A stretch of DNA of 64,000 bases, taken from contig ML977004.1 in assembly GCA_010015675.1 (NCBI GenBank), forward strand, positions 146,655 through 210,654, in the 5' to 3' direction. The stretch comes from Byssothecium circinans. Its lineage: Eukaryota; Ascomycota; Dothideomycetes; Pleosporales; Massarinaceae. Shown here piece by piece: positions 30,501-41,611 of the stretch. Position 1 is the stretch's first letter. Each line of letters begins with the position of its first letter. The position numbers were made by a program, and so were the translations under genes. The notes below the pieces were generated by a model that saw nothing but the letters and a program-made list of their open reading frames with translations, was not told the DNA's origin and did not search any database.

Positions 30501-30726
30501 AGGTGATGAGGTCGAGTAAGCCGTACACGACACCAACGAGCGATCCATCGTATGGCGCGTTCGGGTCGGCGGCTTGTTCGGCAGCGTTGATCGCTTGGAG
30601 ATGTGACAGCGCCGTTTCTACGAGTTGAGCGTCGTACTCACCGTCGCCCTCTTTTCTCGATCCCTTGCCGATGAAGGGGCCTATGAAGTGGGCAGTGGCA
30701 TCCACGGCATCTTCAACGGCACCCAT
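27523..30726 (-). CDS. Rtp1/TANGO6-family HEAT-repeat protein (RNA polymerase II nuclear import/assembly)
   Basis: A 1,067-aa single-exon protein from ATG 30726 (MGAVEDAVDATAHFIGPFIG). Yeast Rtp1 helps assembly and nuclear import of RNA polymerase II; animal TANGO6 is the orthologue. The sequence is almost wholly helical HEAT/ARM-like repeats, with the family's C-terminal blocks visible: ALSVLGSVFEKRLEMLKQI, MVLLVLTMETDEVKGLLRRA, AVLVFMGLLKGMDALLEEG, MQWLCSEDVDGLVRDHAGSV and IEGLENWKMKKLYRI. The frame is open further upstream to 30909, but that stretch is Arg/Trp/Cys-rich and unlike the family, so 30726 is preferred. No signal peptide or membrane segment is evident. Confidence 0.85.
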   Translation of the reverse strand: MGAVEDAVDATAHFIGPFIGKGSRKEGDGEYDAQLVETALSHLQAINAAEQAADPNAPYDGSLVGVVYGLLDLITSVGILPHLSPGVIFTQRPQSVLVATISMRPVRDETTLSNVIKVLLPILEQNGTGVQPLLSQRALPDVISALAELSFSPQTSEEVHRVYAPLYHRIISAAPTSRILPILTSLIQHDVPSWWRSRLSKELALVPLRPHGVRHTIEFLSLSYLSKNSQVPQDASGPQAQIPLPLEAITQASRLLSSIPSDMTQDEWFTKLAPQLLVLLDGLEGKELSRAAGQIIAGGILNKKSTGGPKAVGWELFARPLQKVIHPDVSDEPLPKGSVADQVLVNEQDLCISLRRLATIASSYSHAGLLKRLIGPLLLSLWGLLSYASSRPSLNKEWFELCHAILLRYLTFACESPRIDSIANNLFWDGEMSWTFGPGSQGGIEIRKRSQSEIVLPAMDGIISRMASLDDRIRLFVSLLSEANIDDQVAGTIFLQTTKKWLSPSQGSKPALTNDADTDPLQALTNAKLSEALATKFKEKFVRSPQHIIELMGQLLESYVTEHKSRLKKLASTKKPSRATLGSLLPPSSGVSGGENESDDLATFALSILSTLVSSPGFQRAPKLTSLLDSILPSLQYLTQPHTSLPIEAQLINAAANIIQLIQPASVSTSTSSADPLSQHRETMKAALKDLTSPEPPHRAWSLSTLRKLINNPTAFPVIDVPSLTHALLSASIADPETYVHTAAIPVLNDLATRSPNPTVRIIVDAFTDIDERSLRLKKEKEIEKALDFRLRVGEIINNLVLDDAFWISSTTASSRYSSLKKILEATLSLASRRGSRKQNLAARNQRVAAELKIQEEGEAAWGGPIPNLLDPDADNATEQAERDALLKIVQGWEDTGIEEDVRIRASALSVLGSVFEKRLEMLKQIEVDAGLQMVLLVLTMETDEVKGLLRRAAVLVFMGLLKGMDALLEEGKESVAGLGAKQMDEVTRVMQWLCSEDVDGLVRDHAGSVIEGLENWKMKKLYRIRDEGVRLGPNLGLEGELRGLDVKPLVNSGHGKQSGMIVVEIE

Positions 30727-33231
30727 AGCTTTTGGTTCGTAAGTCCGAATAGAAGCGTGTGAGGTGAAAAGGTGTAGTGGCTTGCCACCGTGATCGCGTG
30801 AAAAGCGCTTGAGCCCGACTGGGTTAGCGTGTTTTGGCGACGCGTCCAGCCACCTGAATCTTCGTTCACAGCTCCTTTCCCAACAATCAGCCCGGCATTT
30901 CCACATCACGAAGCGTCTATCTCTCGGATCTGACTTGCTCTCTATCTACGCTGAGACTGGATTCTGAACTACGACAAGCCATCGATAATCTCTGACCATG
31001 TCGACAACAACGGGACAGCCACGCGATTCTCTTTCCAAACCCCATTCCTTCTGTCGCTTGCTCTGCAAGATCAAAACGCATGTCACTTTCCCCACAGTTA
31101 CCGATGTCTGTCTTCCCTCGCGGAATGCCTCACGGCGCCTCACGTACGTGCATTGGCTGGCACACACCCGAGCCTCTCAGCATGGACTCGACCGGTCGTC
31201 TGCATGCTTGTCTTTGCGCTTCAATGGCAACATTGGAGTAGTGCGTGAGGAGGGCAGGCTCGGATCTTAACCCTAATCATCTTCTGGTATTCGTCACGTC
31301 TCATACGTGAGTGAACAGCATCGCGGTTACGTCGCCGACCTTCCGACTAGACGCTGGACAGCTGTCGTTGTGCCACAGGTACGGCGCCATGCAAGAATTC
31401 GTTAAAAGGGAGGCTCGAGGTACGGGAAGCGCGAGCTTCAAATTGTGGTTCCATGTGCCCGTCGGGGTGTTAAAGTTCTCAAAGAGAACCACGTCGGCTC
31501 CTCATCCGTGCAACAGACTCTGGCCATATGGGTAGCTTCGATGACTAAATGAATGCTTAGCTGAGGAGAGATCTAGAGGGAGATGCCGGACACCTCGGTA
31601 GAGGATTGTCTTTGGGATTTTGCATACCGTCGAAACACTTGTCACTCTCTCATTGAAGCCGTCGGGGAGTTGCAACACTGAGTGCCGACTTCAACCGCGC
31701 CCCTTTGGACACGTTGGATGGGTTGGATAGGCAGAAGAAGAGCACGGTTCAGTTTTACACACAGACATATCATCCCTGTTTGGCTTCGGCCGTCGCAGAG
31801 ATCCACTCGTCGGAAAGGTGTCTCGTATGCCCAGCGAGGTCTCAACGCGTCACAGATCGATATTGTCTCACCACGACTAGCCGTCACGCTCCGGATCCGA
31901 AGCCTTGAAAATTCACCAAGACTGTTCAGAGGTTCCCCGCGTGTCGGACTCAGTACGCGGCGCTTGTACTTTGCGGTGGAAACTCGAAAGCAGACCTGTT
32001 GTAACGACGAAGAAAATTCCCGTGCATCTAATCACATAGTGACACCATGTCGCTTCTGATAACCCACAAAAGGACGAATGTCCCAACCAGATCTCCAACC
32101 TCATGCGCAATCACCAACGTCACGAAGCCTGTGTCACGATCCCCATCATCGACACTGGTTACATTGAGTAATATCCGGTCAGTCGCGTCAATCGTCAAGC
32201 TATACGTTCAGCGTCCAGCTGCATTGGCGAGCGTTTACCCATTTCCTTGTCCGAGCGGTTCCTTTACCGTTGCGAACAGCATCTGCGGCTTTTGAGGATG
32301 TCCTTTGTCCGTATTTTAAGCCCTCCAACCCCTTAACAGGAACCGGAGCGGAATCAAAGACTAGTCTCAGAGAGTCATGCCACTGCACACCGAGCGAAGC
32401 TTCTACGGTCCTGGGCCTAGATGAGGGTGTCTGAGGAGAGAATCGCATGGACGTTGTGTTGTTCCGACTAGGAGTATATCGTATGGCACATCCTAGTGTA
32501 TGAAAATGAAGGTCTTTGGCGTGGTGGAGACGAAGGTGGGTTGAAGGAGATTCGACGAGTGTCTTGTTTTGAAACGCTGCGGCCTTGCGACACTAACATT
32601 TAAGACTTCGTCAACCACTTTTCTAGGAGAGGCTACTCTCAAGGACAAGGCGCTCGAATCCACGGTTGGTCAAACACAACAGTCATGACTAGCAGCTAGC
32701 GGATTTGGGAAGGGTGGCATATTGCACACTTCAAAGGCTTTGGGGATGGGACCTCTCTAGAGTGAGGATCAAGGCTTCGACCTGTCCGTCAACATTGCTT
32801 GCGAATATGTGTAGTTGCTTGGACTATTCTGCTATGCTACCTAGGGCGAGATTCGTTTGCTGATCATCAAATCGTCTCTCTCGCGCTCGTTCTCGGCTGA
32901 ACCTGGGGCTGTGTGTTTGGCGTTGGCTTGAGTTAAGGATGTTGCTGGCCATTCGCGTGGATGAGGGAGTCAGTGGATTGCTTGTGGTTGTCAGCCGCCT
33001 TGCACTCCAAGGCGGCTCTTTTTTTCTCCATAAGTCTCCCCTTTCCCGAAGAAGCAGGTACTACTACTAACGAAAGTCAGCTCGAGGAAGCGTGGCTGAA
33101 TACGAGGCGGAGCCACAGCTCCTTCCGATGAGTCATTCGCACTTTCAGCTGACGATGAAGTAAAGAGTCAATCGCAGCATTGTCTCTTTTCACTATCGAT
33201 TTCGTAACTCGCTCCAAGCATGTGAATCACC
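30727..33231. other. 2.5-kb region without a recognisable gene
   Basis: Contains the Rtp1 promoter and, at the right, the GNAT promoter. One small ORF starting ATG 30998 (MSTTTGQPRDSL, 90 codons) has acceptable start context but no recognisable domain. GC is normal and I see no repeats or tRNA. It could hold a non-coding transcript or an unrecognised multi-exon gene. Confidence 0.35.
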
Positions 33232-33936
33232 ATGGGTTTACTAAACCGATACTCAGTACACCTCGCACCGTCTTCGAATCTCGATCCAAGCCTCGTCTCC
33301 AGGTTTAGGAAACTACGTCTCAAAGCTCTCAAAGATGATCCCCAATGTTTCTCATCGACCTATGATCGTGAGGTTCGGTTCACGACTGATCAATGGGAGG
33401 CGCGACTCCGCAACGACTCAGCCCACACTTTCGCCGTGGTATACTCCGACCATGACCCTGTTAGCCCATTCTTAGAAATCGGCTACAGCTATCTATCGGC
33501 AAATGATTGGATAGGGACAGTAGCTCTTGTCGAAACCACGCCTGCCGAGCCTCTTTCTAAATCTAGATTGCTGCACGAATGTGTGGTTTTTGGAATCGGT
33601 GGAATGTACGTGCATTCCGAGCACAGGCGTCGCGGTATCGGTGCTATGCTGCTAGAAGCCTGCGAAGAGCAAGCAGGTCGACTATCGTCTCAGTATGGAT
33701 TCTCAAGATACTTCATCGGACTGGATGTGCAGAGGAACAATCGGGACGCAATCGTTCTATATGGCAAATGTGGATATCGACCGCGGCTGAACGACCTTGA
33801 TGCTGCTGATTTGGTACGGAGACTTGAATCGGGGGCTTCATTGGACGGTTTGGATTTGGATGGAACGATTATCCTGGAGAAGGCTGGTGTTTTGAAGAGG
33901 AATAGCGTTGCTGTGGAGCTTGGTGAGCGTCTATGA
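33232..33936 (+). CDS. GNAT-family N-acetyltransferase
   Basis: 234 aa, intronless, from ATG 33232 (CACCATGGG). The N-terminal helix region RFRKLRLKALKDDPQCFSST is typical of GNAT proteins that begin with an "R-LR-AL--DP-AF" pattern. The acetyl-CoA-binding motif A is GGMYVHSEHRRRGIGAMLLE with the RRxGIG pyrophosphate loop, followed by GLDVQRNNRDAIVLYGKCGY (motif B, with the N-x-x-A-x-x-x-Y pattern). This makes it an acetyltransferase for a small molecule or a protein amine; the substrate cannot be inferred. The C-terminal 40 residues are an acidic extension. Confidence 0.9.
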   Translation: MGLLNRYSVHLAPSSNLDPSLVSRFRKLRLKALKDDPQCFSSTYDREVRFTTDQWEARLRNDSAHTFAVVYSDHDPVSPFLEIGYSYLSANDWIGTVALVETTPAEPLSKSRLLHECVVFGIGGMYVHSEHRRRGIGAMLLEACEEQAGRLSSQYGFSRYFIGLDVQRNNRDAIVLYGKCGYRPRLNDLDAADLVRRLESGASLDGLDLDGTIILEKAGVLKRNSVAVELGERL

Positions 33937-34446
33937 GAAGAATTAAGTGTTGAGACATTGTTATTTATATTAAGCTCACCATCAAGATCTTGGTCTCTGT
34001 TTCGAATTGTTATCACATATCTAGGACTCTCGAAGTTGAAGACGTCACGAACCATAGCGATGACTCAAAGTGAGCAGGTGCAGACCAGACTATAGCTGGG
34101 GTTTGTGCCGGCAACAAACGGTGAACAGCAACTGCTTGCGCGTGAACTCTTCACAGGATAAGAATTTTCCTTTCTCCGTAGAACCCGCCCACTCCTCAAA
34201 TTACACACTATCGATTCGTTCTTTCAACATCAACCGTCATCGTTAACGCCCACAACCACTCATCACGCGCCAGATTCAAAGAACTCGGAACATTGACAGG
34301 CCACCACTTAAGCCCTAGGTTACATGCGCATACGAAAATATCGATTTGCGATACATATTCCTACCTGCAGGTACAACATCAAGAAATCACCCGTCAGTGT
34401 AGCATTCGAAAGCAGCCTAGCGCCCGCTGCTGCAGCCCACTGAAAC
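33937..34446. other. Intergenic region, RtcB-family gene promoter
   Basis: 3' end of the acetyltransferase gene and 5' region of the RtcB-family gene. Nothing else recognised. Confidence 0.4.
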
Positions 34447-36302
34447 ATGCCCGCCACACGCGTCACGATCGCTATAAACTCGAACCAGAGCATCAGAGCA
34501 CCGCTCCTAATCCCCGAAAAGGTCGCCCTCAACCCGCGCGATGTTATCTTCAAAGCTGCGAAAGCGAAGCTTCGACTAAAACGACCTGTGCGCATCTTCC
34601 TGGGTGGCGCCGGGGATGAGCTGGCATACGAGGCGGACTGGAAACTGCACTTGAGGAATGATGCTACGCTGGTGATTTCGCAGGGGGAGGAGTATATTGG
34701 TCTGATGAGGGATGCGGAGGAAGACTGTGGTGAGTGCGATTTGCAATTCCAGGTCCACACTTTGCCAACGGTTTCTTGGATTGAAACTGCGGGAAGTGTT
34801 GCCAGACCTCGACACAAACCTGTACACTGCTAAAGTTGACTCAACTGACGAGAAGCAGATGATGTAGACCCCGAATGCCCAGTCGTCATCCTCGCAGAGA
34901 AGGCCTATGTTGACGAAACCTCCATCAAACAACTCGAGACTACCGCGCGCACACTCCCAGGTATCATTCACGCCGTAGGTCAACCTGACCTCCATCCCGG
35001 CTCAAAGTTCCCTATTGGTGCTGTCTTCGTATCGCACTATTGGATACATCCACCGTTAATCGGCGGAGATATTGGCTGCGGCATGGCATGGTACAAGACG
35101 ACGCTCACCCGCGACCAAGTAGATGGCGACAAAGGGAGGAAAATAGCCGAGAAGCTGAGGGGACTGGAGGGAGAATGGCGTACGCAGAGGGAACGGCAAG
35201 AATGGCTCCAAGACAGGGCAGCTGGGTGGAGTTATGCAACGGGCAGAGTGACAGATAAGGCGCTCGGGACGATTGGTGCGGGCAATCACTTCGCGGAACT
35301 ACAAGTCGTAGAGGAGTTGTCGGTCAGCGCATTGGGTGTTCAGCAGAATGATGTGATACTGCTAGTCCATTCCGGATCGCGAGGCTACGGTGCCCAGGTG
35401 CTTAAGGAGTCCACAGCGGGCTCGCACATCAGCTTGGAAGAGTGCTCCGAGGAGGCAGATCGCTATCTGAGAGACCACGATAATGCTTGTCAATGGGCGA
35501 AGGCGAATCGAGACCTCATCGCGGTGCGTTTTCTAGCCTGTTTAGAGCCTAGCGAGCCGGTATGGGACTTGGGACGAAACAGCGGAAAAATTATGGACCT
35601 GGTGAAGGACGTGTCGGCCACCAAAGCGAAGCTTGCGGAGCGTAGAGTCGTCGATATATGGCACAACAATGTGGAGCGTGTCGAGTGGCCTCCTCAGCCA
35701 CCGTCGACCCCAGCGTCCGCTTCAGCATCGACGCTTTCCGAGAAACTGGGTGCGCTGTCAATTGATGAGCAGAGTGAACCGGATTACGTGTAGTAAGTAA
35801 ATGCGGTTGCTATTCTGGCGCAACTTTTCAAATCCCCCTGGACGAGTTTTGCTAACAGTCAATCCTCAGCATCCACCGCAAAGGCGCAGCACCGACGTAC
35901 AATCCCTCCACCAAAGCACCCCTCACCCTTCTCCCGCTCCCAGGCTCACGCGGTACACCAACCTTGATAATAAAGCCAATCTTCTCCGAAGCAACGGGCT
36001 GGGGACAACTCAACGCGCTCTCACTCGCCCACGGCGCAGGTCGAAGCATGTCCCGCGCCAAAGCCCTCACATCACTCGGCCAAAAGTACAAGAACCAGAA
36101 TCTCCTCGAGCCCTCAAAGAGTGGAGAGGGCACATGGGTCATATGCGACGAAAAAGATCTAGTATACGAAGAAGCACCCGACGCGTATAAAGACATCCAC
36201 GCGGTCGCCGAGGACCTCGTCCGCGAAGGCGCAGCGCAGATTGTCGGGTGGTGTAAGGCGCGGGTGAGCTATAAGGTGAGGAACGAAAAGGACGGACATT
36301 GA
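34447..36302 (+). CDS. RtcB-family RNA ligase
   Basis: Exons 34447-34729, 34859-35792 and 35870-36302 encode 549 aa. RtcB enzymes join 2',3'-cyclic-phosphate (or 3'-phosphate) RNA to 5'-OH RNA using GTP and Mn2+. The family motifs are in order: GQPDLHPGSKFPIG, LIGGDIGCGMAWYKT (metal-site Asp and Cys), GTIGAGNHFAELQ, LVHSGSRGYGAQV, HRKGAAPTYNP, PLPGSRGTPTLIIKP and SLAHGAGRSMSRAKA, whose His is the guanylylated residue in studied enzymes. All catalytic residues I can place are kept. An unusual Pro/Ser/Ala-rich low-complexity insert (PPQPPSTPASASASTLS) precedes the third exon. Fungal tRNA splicing normally uses the unrelated Trl1 ligase, so the role here (RNA repair or stress-linked ligation) is open. 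Confidence 0.9.
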
Positions 36303-38446
36303 GTGAGGTGACGGATGTTAGCTTCTAGAAGGGCGGGCGTGTTGTCAGATGTTGCCGGTAGCCGGTCACATCAGCAGCCACGGGCCACCCATCTCTAACC
36401 CCGAGCAAAACATCAAGAGTTGGGTCGGTACGATCTTTTTACATGCTATACCCGAGTTGCATGGGCGGCGTATGGTGCGGTATAGTTGCAAGTTACTTAC
36501 TGGGTCTGACTGGCTTTGCGCATGCTAGACTTGAACAGATATATCTGTAGAATAGCAACGATCAGGACAGCTCATTCATCATTCTCAATCATCAATCATC
36601 ATGAATTGGAACTCCACCCGCGCGTACGTCGTACGTATTGTACGGATTTCGTCACTTTCATTCCACAGAACTCACACCAGCTGTCACACAAGGATGGCAC
36701 ATTCCCCAGATCCCCATAGTGCCGCATTCAAATTCCCATGTTGCCGCTCGCAGAGAAACCTCCAGGCGTTCAGTCAAGGACACGTTTATTTCCGGCGGTG
36801 CCGTACCGTGTTTCACAATATGACATATATTGGATCGATATTGCAGGTGCGTCACGTAGATGTACGTGCATGGAGCACACATGCCCCGGGATGCCTCCAC
36901 GATTCCTTGTACGGTATACTAGGACTTCGGTGTTGGTTGGTGTCCCTCAGCCTGCTCCGCGACATGTTGTTGGAGACGGGAAGGAAGATTGAGCCTGAGC
37001 GATCCGCCCGCGCCTGCGCACTATTTTGACTTTTGCTGTTGGTTAATTTTGGATAGGGCTAGCTCGGGTCATAACAGCAATGACATGTTTCGAAACAGCG
37101 GCGGTACTCTGGCTCTCCGCTGAGTCAACCCGCAGTGTTCTTACTTTTCTGTTGGAAGAGCGCGAGCGTACCTAAGAGTCAGCAGCAGCCAGCCCCCACC
37201 AGCCGGCCTTCAGCGTAACCGCCCAGCGTGTGCCGCATCCGTACGCGCTCTTGAAACGAAACACTACGGCGCAGTCAGTAGTGCTTCTGCAGCGTGACAG
37301 TGACCGAAAAGAAATAGTTCTTTAGCGACAGCGTAGCCGCCGCCGCAAAAAGCTCAGCCTTCGTTCGGGTCCCCCAGCCAGCCAGCCTTACAAACTAGCA
37401 CTGGGCTGGCGGACCCAACACGCGCCCAGCTCGATGGAGTTTTGGTGGTCGGCGCCCGTTGGCTGGGAACAATGAACAATGTTCGAAACAAACATTCCTG
37501 CATAGCCTGCATGTCTGGGCGAAAGCTTATGCTTGGGTGCTTAGACCGCATTCGTTCGAAACTGGCGGGTGAGCCTTGAGGAGATGTGCCATGCCCGGCT
37601 TACCCTTCAGTTTGTTTGCATGCAGCGAATTGGGAACCGTGTGATTCACCGGGTGGGTTGGGGAATTTAATTCAGAGACGGAGATCCAAATCTTGCGTGT
37701 GGCGCAGGAGATTAGTTTGTGCTTTTGTGACGGGCTGTAGTGATGGCTCTATGGCTTGGGGTCAGTGTCTGTGTGTGCATGCATGCATGCGGTATGGGTA
37801 TGTGCGGGCGGGCAGTGATCTATGGCTGATCTATGATTGATTGGGTTGGTCGCTTGGTGTTGCCCTTGGTTCGTTCACCCAACCCCCCCTGCGCTGCCCT
37901 GTCGTGTGCGCCCGGTATATAACTTCTGTCCGCCGCAAACATTGGCTCTTGCCCCCCTTCTCTGTGCTCACCACTCACTCACTTTGATAAACGTCACGGT
38001 TAGATATTCGACGTTCATAACTCTGCGTTAATTGAAGATCTGCGATATACCCGGACCGACGCGCATCCATTCACACCAAACACGGTCTTTCCAAACCAAG
38101 AAAAAAAGAGAAAGAGCTCTTTCCCCTTCTTGTTTGAGGCATTGACGTCAAAAGACTCCTCCTCTCACTCGATCGTTCTTTTCCGGTTTGCTGCATTCAA
38201 TTGCTCGCTTGCGGCACGTGCTACCACCGACGAGGTATTTACTCCCCATTGTTCTCTCCTCGACTCCCCAGACAGTATCCTTTGAACTCCCGACTTCCCT
38301 ATCCCCACTCTTCTTCATCTTCCCTCTTTTTTTCTCACAGAGAACAATCATTTCCAACCTTGGAACTCCCCCTCGCAAGACCACCTGCTAAGACTGCTCC
38401 TCAAGCCATACTTTCATTCTTCAAGAATACCAACAACACAACAACA
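36303..38446. other. 2.1-kb intergenic region, SOD promoter and leader
   Basis: No supported gene. The last ~350 bases before the SOD start are strongly pyrimidine-rich (CTCCTCGACTCCCC, CCCTCTTTTTTTCTCAC), as in many highly expressed fungal promoters and leaders. A TATATAAC motif near 37916 is a possible TATA box. The small ATG-started ORFs are not convincing. Confidence 0.4.
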
Positions 38447-39331
38447 ATGCGCTCCTTCACCATCCTCTCCGTGCTCGCTGCCGCTACGGCTGCCAGCGCC
38501 CAGACGACCTCAGCCCCAATCATCGCCGAGAACCCTGCGGGTGCCATCTTCGTCGCCGAGCTGCCCGACAAGAAAACCACGACTGTCCGCGGTAGCATCC
38601 AGATCGGTTCTGCCGTCGATGGCAAGGGTGTAGAAGTCAGTTTGTCCATCAACGGACTACCCAAGGAGGGCGGACCATTTAGTACGTTGCCACTGTCTAT
38701 CCTCAGCGTCTCCACATTATGTATGAGGATTTGAGCTAACGTAGAGTGCAGTATACCACATTCACGAGAAGCCCGTCCCAGCCGATGGAAACTGCACAAG
38801 CACCGGCGCCCATCTGGACCCGTACAAGCGCGGCGAAGTCCCCCTCTGCGATGCCTCGAGGCCCGAGACGTGCCAGACGGGCGATCTAAGCGGCAAGCAT
38901 GGAAACATCACCTCTGATCCTTGGACCCAAAAGTAAGCTACACCTGCACTCCTTTCCCTCTCCCTGTTGCAGCGACAAGAAGCTAACATTCGACGACAAA
39001 AAGGTACTCAGACCTCTACCTCGCGACCCTCACAAAGGATCCCTCATACTTCGGCAACCTCTCCATCGTCGTCCACACGTCGAACAAGACACGCATCTCG
39101 TGTGCCAATTTCAGCCTGAAGGGTAACGGCACCGCTCCGGGCACCACTGCGGTACCGTCGTACGGTCCCCTGCCTACCGGCGGCTTGAATGCTACGACCA
39201 TCTCTACCCGCATCAACACGGGCGGTCCTGCGCCCACCGCACCGCCGGCCCAGCAGCCGTCGAACGCCGCGCACAAGGTTGCTACTGGCGCTGGCGCACT
39301 TGTCTTGGCCGCCGCCGCGGTAATGTTGTAG
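38447..39331 (+). CDS. GPI-anchored, Cu-only superoxide dismutase-like cell-surface protein
   Basis: Exons 38447-38681, 38752-38932 and 39004-39331. A signal peptide (MRSFTILSVLAAATAASA, cleavage before QTTSAP) precedes a Cu/Zn-SOD fold with Cu ligands in IYHIHEKPVP and HGNI and a further His in SIVVHTSNKTRISCANF. CDASRPETCQTGDLSGKHG matches the fungal extracellular SOD loop. The electrostatic loop and part of the zinc site of cytosolic SOD1 are missing, as in Candida SOD5-type Cu-only enzymes. A Ser/Thr/Pro-rich stalk and a C-terminal hydrophobic tail (VATGAGALVLAAAAVML) predict a GPI anchor. Likely role: dismutation of extracellular superoxide at the cell wall, for example host or self-generated. 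Confidence 0.9.
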
Positions 39332-40181
39332 ATTGGAGGCGTTGTTGCTGTTGTGTTTCGTCGATGACCAGGGGACCGAGGCGTGGTCGTAATGGGTTGG
39401 GAAACGAAACGGAACGGAATCGGATGCATACCGGCGTTTTTTTAGTCGTCAGACTGAGGGCTTGATCTCCTTTCTTGTCTGACGGGGATTCACTTTGGTT
39501 TGTTTGCTTCTTTTCGAACGGACACGTTTTAATTTTGGGGGTGAGGGTGGTTTGGTGAATAGAATTGATGATTGATTGATGTATGGATGGATGGATATGA
39601 GGATTATAGTTCACTTTGTAGATAAGTACCAATTAGTTTTTTTCCACTTCACACAGTTTTTACATTTCATGGACTATTTCGAGTTGCGGTGCTGTAACGA
39701 GCCTGGGTGCAGATTCACGATGCAGAGGTCGGTATAGCGCAGCGTGAAATCGAATGCGAGATTGGACATTCCTTCCTATAGAGTGATTCCAGGCATTGCT
39801 CCACTGTTCACTTCGAGTCAAGCAAGATATGTAGAGAGCCCGGGTGCTGAAAGGTACCAGTAGATTCAGAAAATATTTCTCAACTATGCAAAATAAAGCC
39901 CAAGCCCTTCCTTGCTAGCCGTTGAAAAACTCCAGCCTATGCTACTCTCTCTCTGGCTCCACTATAGATGCCTTAATCCTACAATTCCTTTCTGATCGAG
40001 ACATATTGCTCCAAACCGAGGACCATCGTTTCTGGACAGTAGACCAAAAGCGCTTACTTCCGACCCAGCGACCTGACTCCGTGTCCTCTTCAAAATTCGC
40101 ATTACGGTCCGAACGCTGCTCCTCGTTCTCATCCTGCCACCAATGGAGGTAATTTCAGAGTACTTTTTAAAGGGGAGGAAT
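39332..40181. other. Intergenic region between convergent SOD and Leo1 genes
   Basis: Both neighbours end here, so it should hold two 3' untranslated regions. A short (GATG)n-like run (ATTGATGATTGATTGATGTA) occurs near 39565. No gene is seen. Confidence 0.45.
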
Positions 40182-41611
40182 TTACTCCTCATCATCCTCA
40201 TCGTCCTCGATAACCCTCCGCTTCTTACTTCGAACCTGCACATCCTCATCATCATCCTCGTCATCACCTCCCCGATCCCTCTTGGGACTCTCTTTCCGCC
40301 TCGGCTTCGGCGCCTCCGTGATCCCATCGTCATCATCGTCGTCTTCTTCCACGACTTCCTCCTCGTCACTAGCGGCGATGAAGTCATCATCCTCGTCGTA
40401 CTCGTCTTCCTTGTTGCCGCGACCACGGTACGGTTCATCATCGTCGCTCCAATCACCGTGTCGAGCTGTTTTGCGCGGCTTCTTGACGCCACCGCGGCGA
40501 CTGCCTTCTTCGCCTTCGAGGCCGCCAAGGTCGAGGCCGCCTGGGCCTTGTCGGTAGGCGGTCCTGTTGGATGTTCTCGAGTTTCGCTCCATGTCGCGCT
40601 GTATGGCCTTTTCGCGCGCCCGCAGTTGCTTCTGCTTTTCTTTGAACGCTGCTTCCTCGCGCTGGCGACGGAGCTCGGGATCCTCGTTGACGTCGATGAA
40701 GGAGATGGCTTGATCGGCGCTGTCTCGTCCGCGCGTCGCGGCTTTGGCGAGATCGTTTTGTAGCTTCTCGAGGGCGTCGTCTTTAGTATTATTGGCGGGC
40801 ACGACGGCGAGGGCGGTCGTGAGCTTGTTGGTCACACGCATTACAGCGGCATCTTCATAAATTGCGCTCAGGTAGGTGTAGCTTTCTTTGGCGTCGCGGT
40901 CCTTGCGTGCTGCGCGTATTGGGACAGGGATTCGCGGGTTCACTTGCGGAGGTGCGAGCATCGTAGGGTTGATTTCGTATTGGTTCAGCGGGTCGTTAGC
41001 AAGCTGAAGTGTGAGTGAGCCGTCGGACCAGCGCAGTATCCGCGCATTAGACTGAAGCTTTGTGCGGTCGGAGGGCGATCGACGCCATCGGATTGTGGTC
41101 GTTGCTGTGTTGAAGGCGGAGAAGTGGTCGGAGGGCGGAAGTTTGGAGTGGTGGTCTGTTTGGGGTGGTTGGAAGGTCTTGTGGTCGAATGCGGTCGGCT
41201 CGATGGTGAGGAAGGGCGGGACCTTGAGCAGGTACAGCTCGTTGTCGCTGGGCTCGGGGATAGGATGTCGCGCAATGTCGGCGTCCATGAAGTTGTACTC
41301 GACCTGCTGCTCCGGGTATGTTGGCGTCGCAGGTGCGCGATCTGCACGTCCCTCATCGTCGCCAGAATCCAGATCCTCGTCGTCCAACTTCCGTTGTCTG
41401 TTGAGGCTTGTTAGCTCTTTGTAGCTGGCTGGGGAGGTTGCGCAACTCACATGGCATCCTCATCTACTTCGTCGCCGCCATCGCCGAAGAGATCTTCTTC
41501 GTCCTCTTCTACGCCTGCATCACCTGCGCCCACCTCTTCATTCTCTATGGGTTCAGCGGTGCCGGTGAAGGCTTCCTCGTCGGAGGAGATGCCCGTCGCG
41601 TCGTCGGCCAT
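40182..41611 (-). CDS. LEO1: Leo1, subunit of the Paf1 transcription elongation complex
   Basis: Exons 41451-41611 and 40182-41397 encode about 458 aa. Leo1 travels with RNA polymerase II and supports histone modification during elongation. The first exon is acidic (EDEEDLFGDGGDEVDED). The conserved core has YLLKVPPFLTIEPTAFDHKT, TTTIRWRRSPSDRTKLQSNA, RILRWSDGSLTLQLAND and YTYLSAIYEDAAVMRVTNKL. A basic coiled coil follows (RRQREEAAFKEKQKQLRARE), then the highly acidic C-terminus typical of the family (runs of Asp/Glu, ending IEDDEDDEE). The start ATG 41611 reads MADDATGISSDEEAFTGTAE. The intron has donor GTGAGTTG and acceptor CAACAG. Confidence 0.92.

Noticed and set aside
30727..30909. N-terminal extension of the Rtp1-like protein to 30909
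   Set aside because: The extra residues are Arg/Trp/Cys-rich, lack resemblance to the family, and a good ATG lies at 30726.
40143..40763. 206-codon plus-strand ORF opposite Leo1
   Set aside because: Antisense of the acidic Leo1 C-terminus; hydrophobic repeats arise from GAT/GAG codons read backwards.
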